DNA of 64,000 nucleotides, taken from assembly GCF_001540865.1 (NCBI RefSeq), contig NC_033633.1, forward strand, positions 9,439,031 to 9,503,030, written 5' to 3'. The DNA is from Ananas comosus (lineage: Eukaryota > Streptophyta > Magnoliopsida > Poales > Bromeliaceae). Positions 54,785 through 64,000 of the stretch are shown here, piece by piece. The first letter of the stretch is position 1. Each line of letters begins with the position of its first letter. The notes below the pieces were generated by a model. It saw only the letters and a program-made list of their open reading frames with translations, made no database searches and had not been told where the DNA came from. A program made the position numbers and the translations under genes.

Positions 54785-55103
54785 CGCGTCCTGAAACGCA
54801 ACACACACACAAACATTAGTGCTCGATGCACGTGACCCTTATGCGTGTCACCTAACTACCCAATTAAGCGAAAGCACAAGCCTAATTATTCCTACTCTCG
54901 GTGTTGTGTGGTCGGCCGCCCCACAAAGTCCCTTAAGTAGACAACAACTAAGCCTTATAATCCATCTCTACTTCCTTCTAGAGAAGTGTTACAGTTAACC
55001 CAATCACTCGCTTTCGCATAACCCAAGTCCACGTCAAATGTTTTCCTAAATCCTACCAAACCTATGGTTCCTAGGTCATTCCTAGACTTTTGCTTTCAAC
55101 TTC

Positions 55104-55115
55104 GCTCTGATACCA
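55104..55115 (-). other. Primer-binding site (tRNA-iMet), minus strand
   Basis: TGGTATCAGAGC on the minus strand, seven bases after the LTR end at 55123. It shows that the LTR at 55123-57649 is the 5' LTR of a minus-strand element. Confidence 0.92.
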
Positions 55116-55122
55116 TTATATC

Positions 55123-57649
55123 TGTCACGCCCCAATCCCTGCCAATTTGGGTCGGGTTCGGGTCACGTCAACAGACGCCGAACGGACAGAGTCTCCCCTG
55201 TCCGCCCAAGGCTTTAACAATACATATAATTAGGCAATTAACAAGAGAATTGCAAATATAATACAAGGCTTGCACGAGGGCAAGCGACAACGGAAGCGAA
55301 AGCTCTAAGCTAAATATAGATTACACATGATATTTGATTTCATTTAAACCAAATTCAAGTAAACAAAGCTAATGTAAAACTATTACATTCCATTCAACCA
55401 TCATATCTTTTTACATTTAGTCATCCACCAAATACATGATTGGTTTCACTTTACATACCTAAATCAACAAAATAAAGTTGATACATGTATAACAAAAGGG
55501 AATGACTACAAAATGCATAAAGTCCCCGGTGGCCGCTACCTACGGCGCCAAACCCTTGCCTCGGTCCTCCGCCGCCCCGCTCGTGCTAGGACCTGTAGGG
55601 TTAGTGGTGTGAGAACTACAACGAAGTTCCCAGTGGGCTCGGCATCCGACCTCGCCGACTTACCCACTAGGTCTATCCAGGCATAAGTATTTCAAAGGAA
55701 GAAAGGTAACCATTACTAATGCAACTAATACTATGCCTGCAAGAAAGAGACAATAGATATACAATTTCAATGCGAAAATGGAAATGCATGCATGCTCCAA
55801 TCATAATCAAACTTTGGCTCTTACCCAATCTTACCGGTTAACTCTGTTAACCCCAATAACTCACAACCCAAAATCCCTTAATAACGGGGGACTCGAACCT
55901 CCCTAGGGACCGTCAACTGGTGGGACTTTACCACGCCCAGTGGTGACCAACTCCGGAGCGCACCGCTCGAGGGGGAGCGACCTCCCTCGAGCCAAGACGA
56001 AAGGTGAGTGTCGATCTAATCCTCAATTTGAGGATCCATAGCCACTAGTCACAATGCCAATATCACGATAGGTCTCTACCTATTTATTTTTGCCACTTTC
56101 GAGACCTTATCTTCGACCATGTCCCTATGGGTTAAACTATTTCCAATGGTCATCTCTCAATGCAATTCTTGTTTCTATGTCAATGACACCCTTGTTTTCT
56201 AATGTCCAAGTCCATACTTATGTTCACACATCTCGAGGGCCCAATCACACATGTCCGTTTTGGTTCTATCATTCTTCTACGTTCAACTACTTTAGAAGCA
56301 TAAAAATGAAATCAAACCAAGTTCCACATGTAGCTACCCTACTATGCATGAATGGGTATATATATATATATATGCTCAAAAATAGGGAAATAGACATAGA
56401 GGGGAATCCAACGATTCCGGCGTGCACCCCCCACCTCTGTGAGTCGTGTGGGTGTAGAATATTAAGGCCCCCGCACTTTACGAAAGCCGATTCCGCGCCC
56501 TATAATCAAATAGTGCCATATTAGGCCTTTTTGTACATGAACTATACTCTAACATTTTCGAAATATTAAACGAAGTTGTCCGACGTGTTTTAGACCGATT
56601 CAGGGTCTAAAACTCGAGAGCCCCTGGCCAGGGACTTCCTCTCTGGCCAGGGGCACGCGCATCGGACGGTCCTTTAGGACTCCGTAGGCCAGGGACCACC
56701 ACTCTGGCCAGGAGCCCTCTGGCCAGGGACTGCCCGTCTGGCCAGGGAGCGACGCGTTGTCGGCTTTTTGAGCTTTTAAACCGATTCAGGACCTTTTGGG
56801 GGCAAGCCCTTGGCCAGGGACCAGCCCCTCTGGCCAGGGGCTTCCGCTTTTCACGGGTCAGACCCGTCAAGTTCACCTTTGTTCATCTCCCCGAATTCAC
56901 GTTAACAATGTTGTGATATATACCGGGTTGGGGAGAGAGGGTGTCGGTAAAGAGAGGAGGAGAGAGTAAAAGAGAGAAAGAGAGAGATCTTGAGGAGATC
57001 TTGAACCTCTTCTTCTTCTTCTCGAACCTCTTCTTCCACCTAAACCTCCGAAACCTCCAAGATCCTCGAGAGGCTGTTCTTCTTAGAACCACCTCGAACC
57101 TGATCTCCATTCAAAACATTCCAAAAGGAGATCCCAAACCTAAAACCAATTCTCTAAACCTCGAAACACGAGAAATCTCCAAATTCTTCGAGAAAACTCG
57201 GTACTTGTGGTACCTTGGGTACTCTCGAGTTCCACGAGAGTACCACTTAGGAACCTCTACTACAAACCTCGGGATCCCAACCATGGTTTCCAGATCTTTG
57301 GAATGATCCTACGAAGAATCTACTAGGATTCGATAGGAAACGAATCCCAACCCTAGCTAAGTACCCCTTTGGGATTTACCGTTGTAATCCCGAACTTAAA
57401 CCCCAAAAACGGGATCCTAAAAAGCCCCTGTTTAACTGGGACATCTTTGGGTTAACCCCCACGGGTTTNCGGTCCCCGAGAGCTCAAAATCTGGGACTTA
57501 GCCAGATTTTCCAGATTTGCTCTCCGGGTCCCTTTTTGCTCCATTTATGAACTCCAATGCACTTAGGGTCCACTGTAACTCATTCAATTCCGCGTTCCGC
57601 TCGTTTTGACGGAACTCGGCACGACTTACGAGGGATGTGGTATGTTACA
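55123..57649 (-). repeat. 5' LTR of a gypsy (Tekay/Del-type) element, minus strand
   Basis: On the minus strand TGTAACATACCACATCCC...GGGGCGTGACA, 2527 bp. It is the same family as 730-3176 (shared block GGGGCGGCGGAGGACCGAGG near 55570 and the same ends). In place of the ACCGGT array it carries about eight TGGCCAGGG units at 56610-56850. A minus-sense TATA-like GTATATATC lies at about 56915-56923, upstream of a GA/CT-rich leader. A single N is at 57469. Confidence 0.9.
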
Positions 57650-58335
57650 TAACCACTGCCCAAAATGCTATAGTTGGGTCAAGAGATTTAGCTCTCTTTT
57701 GACGTCCTCATCAGGTTCAAGCATATTTACAAGCACCAGGCGATGTGAGACTCGTATGCCTACCCTTAGTTGACCTTGTGGGTAGTCGCACTCATCCACA
57801 ACGGTTATTGGCTGAGTAGTTGCACTCTTGCCCGCTATATAACCTTGGCTCAGCCGAGACTCATTTCACATTTTTGGTAGGTAATTGGCTCTGATACCAG
57901 CTGTGATGGCCTACTTTCTAGTAGGGTCACCCATCGTAGGACTAGCCCTAGCATGCTTAACTCTGTTAATTTTTTGGGTGTAATTACCATCCAAAATATT
58001 ATAACTGTATTAAGAGGTTTAGTCCTATTATATCTTATATATAGGACTATTCTAAATCTTAGGAGTATCAAAATATTACTAAATTGGACAAGAATACTGA
58101 AATTGTTGTGAGTAGAAGAGCTGATCGATATTTTGAGAAAGAGGGCCCAATCCTTTATGTAGCTCTGGATGGAATGAAACCTCCTCCCTTTCCTAAATAT
58201 GAAGTGAGAGTCAGATGCAATTATCTTCATTTTTAGGGAGAGTACTTGAGAATAAGATGATAAATATGCAACTAGATAGCTAGTTGTGCATAATTTCTAA
58301 TGTTGCCAATATGGTATATACCTTAGTTTTTTTGT
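57650..58335 (-). repeat. Remnant of another LTR element (internal stretch, primer site, LTR edge)
   Basis: A minus-strand primer site TGGTATCAGAGCCA lies at 57886-57899. The adjoining LTR edge begins TGTGATGGCC on the + strand at 57902 and can be followed to about 58250. 57650-57885 would be its internal leader, cut by the LTR at 57649. No coding region is preserved. Confidence 0.55.
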
Positions 58336-58693
58336 TTTCTCACTGACAGCATATAGTTGCTAAATCTGAGTGGTATACCCGTCGTGCTCTTCTGTGTGAT
58401 TGTAATGTCATATTGTACATGTCATAATGTGACAGAAAGTTCTACAATAACCACCAAGTATGGAATCTTTTTATCTTTTTTTTTGCTTCTAATGTCCTTT
58501 CCACTGATATTGGCTATTAGGCCACATTTTTATTTATTTATTTATTAACTTCATTTCTTGCAGGCATGCTTTTGCCACATTATCTTTTCTTCTTTTTTTT
58601 TTTTATGTCGGCATAGATGCATTGGGCATTAAAAAGTGGAAGTTTGTTCATAACAGGTAATTTCTTATTTCATTTCAATAGTTGAAGTTCAGG
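58336..58693 (+). pseudogene. NHX exon 9-10 fragment (partial gene copy)
   Basis: Matches NHX from the end of intron 8 through exon 9, intron 9, exon 10 and the start of intron 10 (39380-39755). Because introns are included, it is a DNA-level copy, not a retrocopy. Exon 9 equivalents read LNLSGIPVVLFCVIVMSYCT. Exon 10 equivalents read HAFATLSFLL and YVGIDALGIKKWKF, with a small deletion. About ten bases are missing at the intron 8 end. The copy stops where an LTR is inserted at 58694, and NHX sequence does not resume after it. Same strand as NHX. Confidence 0.9.
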
Positions 58694-61497
58694 TGTGACA
58701 CCTTAAATAGTCCTATATCGGTGATTGTGATTAGGTGTATAAGAGACCATGGACACTAGTAATAATAACCGAGTTTAAGCATTTTGGGTCGGTGGTTTGA
58801 GCCCAACGAATTATTATTGCTAGCGGGTGAGATTGTTTTATTTAGTATTAGAGTCAATCACTATCGAAAAGCGTGAGATGGATATCTCGGCTGAGCCATA
58901 GTCGGAATGACAGGTTATGTTAGGGTTGCGGCATTGAGTTTTTGCCGCCTAAAGTCCAAAAATTATTACAAAAACTATTAGTGGCATTAAGATTTTAATG
59001 CCGCTTATGTAGAATACAGCTTTTCTTTTGAGTATAGGTTGTTGGGAGGTGCGAAATTGGATTGCGGTGAATCCATTTTGGCGCGAAATTGACGCGAAAA
59101 CGGATGAAGCAGGCCAAATGTGCATTAAATGGACTAAATTGTAAGTTGGAAAAGCTTATGTGGCTAAAGTCCAAATGGACTCCTTAGTGGAATTCTACTA
59201 AGGAGAGGTGATAAAATATCTCTTTTTCTCTTTTCCTCTCAAAATTTTCTAAGGAAAGAAACCAAAGAAAGAGAAAAGGAAAAGAAAAGAAAGGAGAAGG
59301 AAGCATGGGAGAGGAAGAAATTGAACTAGACGTTGTAATTGGCATAATTCGCACTTTTAAACTTTCAAATTGGTGCTTACAGGGTCTTTAGAAGCGTGAA
59401 TTGAGTGCCATACGCTTCCGGCTTAGTTGCAATTTAAGGTAATTGACTTTCAATTTGCGTGAATTGAGCTCAATTCGAAAGTTTGCTTTTTGATCGTAAT
59501 TCCGAAGGTTTTATCGTGTTTAGTGTTTCCGGGCAATTGTGAGCATAGGAAAAGCACGTGAGGAGCGTTTCTTTTGCTTAAGTTGACGTAGCGAGTCGAG
59601 GTGAGTTCTGAGTTGCCGAAAATGGCGAATTTCCTTCTATGTCTATTTTAGCAACGTATATAGCACTTGAACACATGTATATGAATTATATAGTATCGAT
59701 CATTCTAGCTAGACATTCGAAGTATGAACACACGATTTCGTACCGGTAGCATGAACATGAGCATGAATAGAAAGCTTGAACTTGAACATGAAGGGTAAAC
59801 ATATTTTTTTTGACGACGTATATCATAGTTGAAGTATGAGCATGCTATGAGTTACATGATAGAGGTCTAGAATTTGTATGACATTTGTGGGCGACCTTTG
59901 ACAGTTAACATGCTACATGATAGAGGTCGTGGGAGGCCAGTTGACATTAGACAGTTGTGGTGAGGCCTTTTGGATGTTTTATTTTTATGTTGAGATCGTT
60001 GAGCCGTTTCATGTGATTCTTTGTCGGTCCCATTGTCTGATCGTCGTGCTATGATAACAGCTAGTATTCTTTCGTATTAGATGTTCTGACTTAGGTCGTG
60101 GGAGGCCAATCGACAACTTGTGCATCTTGAGGAGTCCTTGATTGCTCATGACTTATGTGAGTCATCTATCATCTATTTATTTTGTACATGCCATGACCTA
60201 TGTGATAGAGGCCGTGGGTAGCATAGTGTATAGATGGTTAGACATGTAGAGAGAGAGAGAGCAGTTGATCCCATTGAGTATTGTGACATTGCGACCTTTT
60301 ATTCCTTCAAATAGTGTGCATATTCTCTTGTGATATGTGACTTCCTATGTATCCCATGATTACGCTCAGAATAGTATATTGAGTGTCGTAATATTATTAG
60401 CCATGATATAGACCATAGCCTATAGAGCCATAGTGACTTTGACAGAGATACTTGCTATTAGACTCAGTAGGGGTCGCTTTCTTTCGAGTGTCGCTTCGGA
60501 TGCTGGCCAGTTGTAGCAAAGATATGTGTGCCCTTGGGAAGACGACCCACCTACGGGAGTGGAGTTCGGGCTGGGGGCAGAGCCTTAGTGCCGACGGTGT
60601 ATCTGCGGGAGTGCGATTTCGGCACTACGCGGGCGCAGGCTCGACCGGACGTATGAGTCGGTCGTTGCAATTGGGTACTTTTGCAGCCTTGTTTCTTGTA
60701 GTAGCATTGATGCATGCACTAATCAGTTTCTTTACTTCCTTTTCATTACATGTGCAGGGATATGGCAGTGCAGCAGGTATAGACATTGATAGTATTCCTT
60801 TATCTTTACTACATGCACAACATTGTTTATAATTAGTGATTCATTTCTTCAATTACAGTAAAGTGATTAGTAAAGATCATAGCCGGTTAGTCATTTACCT
60901 ATTCAGCTCACTTTCCTGTATATTTACATTTGGTTAGATTTATCACATACTTTACTGTCCTCTCACTATGTTGGCCTTCGATAGATCTAGTGGGAAGGTC
61001 GTGGTTATCGTCGACCGTAACCACTGGGAACTGCTGTTCAGTAGTTCTCACATCCTCTTATGGTTTGTTTTTTAGTGATACTTTGACCAACTGATCGAGG
61101 TGAGGGGACATCGCGCAGTAGATAACATTTTCTCCCAGTTCGCCTATACATTAGAGGATCACTCGATAGAGAGCCACTCTATACTACACACCTGTACTGG
61201 CAAGGGCCAGGGCCTTTTTATTGTACTATGGTTTTAGAAATTGAGTTTTATTTGATGTAGTACATAATATATGACAGTCTAGCTTGGAGATTATGCTCTG
61301 ATACATGTTGTTGTTCTTGTTGTTTCGTTAGTATTTAATCTTAATTCTTGTGTTGTGAAAACTCCTTACTTTTGACCTTGTGAATTGTTTTTCTTGTTTT
61401 TCTTGTGTTGCCGCTTTGTTCGGATAGGGGAAGCTTTGTCCATTCGGCGATCTGTCAACGTCCCCGTTGGCTTCCGCTGTGGACTCGGAGCGTGACA
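58694..61497 (+). repeat. Gypsy-type LTR, + strand, inserted at the NHX fragment
   Basis: TGTGACACCTTAAATAGTCC...GGAGCGTGACA, 2804 bp. The 3' part has the landmarks of the other gypsy LTRs (CACTGGGAACTGCTG at about 61022; GATAGGGGAAGCTTTGTCC at about 61424). No internal region is attached and the 5-bp flanks (TCAGG, GCTTA) differ. It is therefore either an old solo LTR or a truncated copy. Frames inside have no domain. Confidence 0.7.
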
Positions 61498-62409
61498 GCT
61501 TATACTCGTATTGGTAAATTTTCTACCGGTATTTAAATCCGTTATAGAGATGGCTATTAATGACATTATTTAAATGCTCGCATTTTTAATAATTTTCGAC
61601 ACTAATAAATGCCGATAATTCTAAATTATTTTGCAAATATAAATATTTTTTAAATTATATTTTTAAACAGATAAAAATAATATAAATAATAATTTGCACT
61701 ATAATATAATGATTAGATTTTATCATAATATTTAAAAATAATACAATTTTATTAAATAATATGTGATTTCAGTATTTTCATTTAATAAGTAACATACGTT
61801 GTACATAATAAAATAACACAAATTGTTTAATAAGCTCATTCCCAATTAAACAAATAAATAACTAAAAATCTTGTATTGCATTCAACATTCAAAAAAGTAA
61901 CAAAAGGCCACCAAATTTTTCTAAACACAAAAGTAGTAATGCGTACACAAATTACACATCCAAATAAAAAATGGCCACATAACATAAAGTAGTTTGCGAA
62001 CATAACAAAATAGCATAAAATAATTTATATTTTCTTGAATTCGAAATGTATCCTTACTTGCGCTGAACTTGTAAAAGAAAAATACGTTAAGAGTTATTAT
62101 GCAAATTTTTATTTTGAAATTAATATAATGTGATTTTCTTTGCAAATGGCTATACAAATAGAGTATTTTATTCATACACGCGACGATGTGGTGAAAGACT
62201 ATCTAGTAAACATTATAATATTTAACATTTGTGGACTCTGATGGATTATAGATATTCTACAATTAATAAAAGAGTACTTTTCAACATAACAAAGAAAACA
62301 AAATGTCAAGAAAATGATTGAATAAATATATACATAATATGGTTCCATTCTATTGACTAAATAAAAAATAAGCAAAAAACTTATCATTTTCAAATATAGC
62401 CCATGATAT
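61498..62409. other. AT-rich stretch without recognisable features
   Basis: Apart from TACCGGTATTTAAATCCG near its start and general AT-richness, I see no gene, repeat pair or terminus. Confidence 0.5.
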
Positions 62410-62827
62410 TCTAATACTATCTATAGATATATTAAATCGTGAGTTTTACTGTACATGACGTGTCGGCTTCTCAGCGCTCCCTCTCTGTTGTTCCTTCTTG
62501 CGCCCTTTCGTTCCCTTCTTTCTCCCGATGGTTGATGTGTTGTTCGCCCCTTCTCTTTGGTATCCTGTCACGCATCTGCGATACCTTCCTTTTCTCCCAC
62601 CCACGATTCCCTCTCTCTCACCCCGATCCCTGTCCCTTGTCCCTTTGCACAGCCCGCAGGGCTCGGAGATTTGTTGCAGCATCCGTTCGTGCAATCGCAC
62701 GGTGTGCCAGCAGATCGCCATACGGTGGCGGCAGGTGTATGCCCAGCCCTCTGTTCATTATGGGCATCGTGCTTCTTTCCACGCTCAGCATCTTCTTCCC
62801 ACCCTCCTCGTTGTTGCCGGATGTGGG
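62410..62827 (+). mobile_element. Helitron 5' fragment
   Basis: TATAGATATATTAAATCGTG then GTTTTACTG and ACGTGTCGGCTTCTCAGCGC match, in inverse orientation, the 5' part of the Helitron at 41465-41534. The remainder is CT-rich. It is cut by the LTR at 62828. The frames here (62439-62880) are biased-composition by-products. Confidence 0.5.
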
Positions 62828-64000
62828 TGTTAGATGTATGCCCTAGAAGCCAACCAGGCCGACACATATATTCTTTCTAGGACATAAATTTGTATTTGAC
62901 TTTTAAATATTATGAATAACTTTGGGTTTTTATTTCCATTCATGTTATGTATGTGTCCATGAATCGTCCAAGGAATTAATAAGATGATGACATATATTCT
63001 CAAGAGTTGAGAATTTGAGACATGTGTCATTGGTGGTTAATTCCTAAATACTCCCGATCAATGGATCATCACGGGGACGGTGATTGATCCAGTGAGATTG
63101 GTGCATAGGTCGCTTCCCTTTTAGGTAGACGAGTCTCGAGTCGACAGTGTGGGGACACTGAAGCGAATATGCAGGTGGTTGTTAGAGAACAAGGGTACCG
63201 AGCGTGACCAACGCGAGAAGTCACTTGGATGTCTACTCACTCGTCAGTGACTTACTCAATTGTTGCAGTAGTGTGACTGGTCCTTTGACCTGCGGTGCCT
63301 CGGCTATTCACAATGAGGTTACTGTAGTTTGACTGTACATACACTTGGTCCCTAGCCATTCGGGTCCTTGCGGTGCATGTTGGCTGCAGTAGGTTCATTG
63401 TAGGAATAGGGTGCGCACTTAGATGGAATCTATCTCCCTTGGTAGATAGGGGTGTTAGTCCTATGTGATTTATGAGACCGAGTTTAGAAGACCTTGGCCA
63501 GGGCAGAATAAATAGCGGAAAAGGGTTTCCGATATTAGAAACTCGAGTCGAATAAATTTAACATATGACAGACGATGGGGTTTGACGAGTTATTCCATAA
63601 CCTCCGTCTAGTCGGGACTCATGATAGAAGGATTGTATCACACGGTAACTGCACCAAGAGGTTCATTATTCCATTCTACTGGAATGCCACTACATGCTGC
63701 TAGGCGTCACTGGTGGATGGTGAGACTCATGAGAATTATCTAGATGATCGATAATTCTTATTGGGCTGAGTTGGAATTGTTTTAATCCATTGAAAGGAGT
63801 TTCAGTGATATTGTTGATAGTGATCAAAATATATCTCACTACCAGATAGAATAGAACCTATGGGGTCACACACATAAGAGGTTGTGATTGATCGGATAGC
63901 TAGATCGCGATTATTGAATCGCCGGAGGACCTAATTGTCAATATGTTGATAATTGGACTAATTTGTAATTGTTACAAATTAGTGGTATTAATATGTAAAT
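62828..64000 (+). repeat. Start of a copia-type LTR, running off the window
   Basis: Begins TGTTAGATGTATGCCCTAGA. It then contains long stretches (GGGTACCGAGCGTGACCAAC, GTCACTTGGATGTCTAC, CACTCGTCAGTGACTTA) of a type I associate with LTRs of large plant Ty1/copia elements. No coding frame and no right end in the window. Confidence 0.55.

Noticed and set aside
55104..55115. tRNA-Met match as a possible tRNA gene (also at 4802 and 57886)
   Set aside because: Only the 3'-end complement is present and each sits next to an LTR end, so these are primer-binding sites.
62439..62880. Overlapping frames on both strands
   Set aside because: CT-rich composition keeps several frames open; sequence matches a Helitron fragment, not a gene.
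1..64000. CRISPR arrays, bacterial operons, rRNA genes or organelle DNA
   Set aside because: No regular spacer-repeat pattern, no rRNA landmarks; intron and transposon content is plant nuclear.

Overview
This is nuclear DNA from a flowering plant, most likely a monocot. The evidence is a 14-exon gene with GT-AG introns, a dense nest of plant-type LTR retrotransposons, MITEs and Helitrons, three initiator-Met tRNA primer sites, and AT-rich introns. A non-grass commelinid such as a bromeliad would fit, but I cannot confirm the species. There are two N gaps (22660-22759 and 54558-54582) and four single Ns (31894, 41037, 49187, 57469), so this is a draft assembly.

The only cellular gene I can support is a complete vacuolar Na+(K+)/H+ antiporter of the NHX class on the + strand, 35553-47045. 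Its 14 exons join in frame to a 540-residue protein. The introns hold at least six mobile elements: a hAT-type element with perfect 8-bp target duplications, a TRIM with a perfect 5-bp duplication, two head-to-head Helitrons, a second hAT-type element, and a 1.5-kb element filled with degenerate repeats. A decayed copy of exons 9-10 lies about 11 kb downstream (58336-58693).

Layout. 1-3176: 3' end of a chromodomain Ty3/gypsy element (Tekay/Del type) with its LTR. 3177-5980: broken Ty1/copia element (LTR, primer site, gag pseudogene). 6016-9532: minus-strand gypsy LTR with a remnant of its internal tail. 9512-20310: minus-strand Tat/Ogre-type gypsy element with an open reading frame of about 7 kb (gag with duplicated zinc-knuckle modules, protease, start of reverse transcriptase), cut off inside the reverse transcriptase, plus a long tandem-repeat-rich 5' LTR region. 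20311-31835: MITEs, two LTR-derived regions and a solo LTR with 5-bp target duplications. 31836-35552: AT-rich flank of NHX with a fold-back element, a MITE and a 0.2-kb direct repeat. 35553-47045: NHX. 47775-49797: Mutator-like element containing two MITEs. 49805-52320: old duplication. 53857-57649: fold-back element, then the gag start, primer site and 5' LTR of a minus-strand gypsy element of the same family as the one at the window start. 57650-62827: further remnants, a 2.8-kb LTR and a Helitron 5' fragment. 62828-64000: start of a copia-type LTR.

The most unusual coding structure is the Tat-type polyprotein. Between its gag and protease are repeated blocks of a C-R-V-I-T motif, a coiled coil and a zinc knuckle in which the second cysteine is replaced by histidine. 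The best-supported regulatory oddity is a set of CACGTG (G-box) motifs carried by Helitrons into intron 10 of the antiporter gene.
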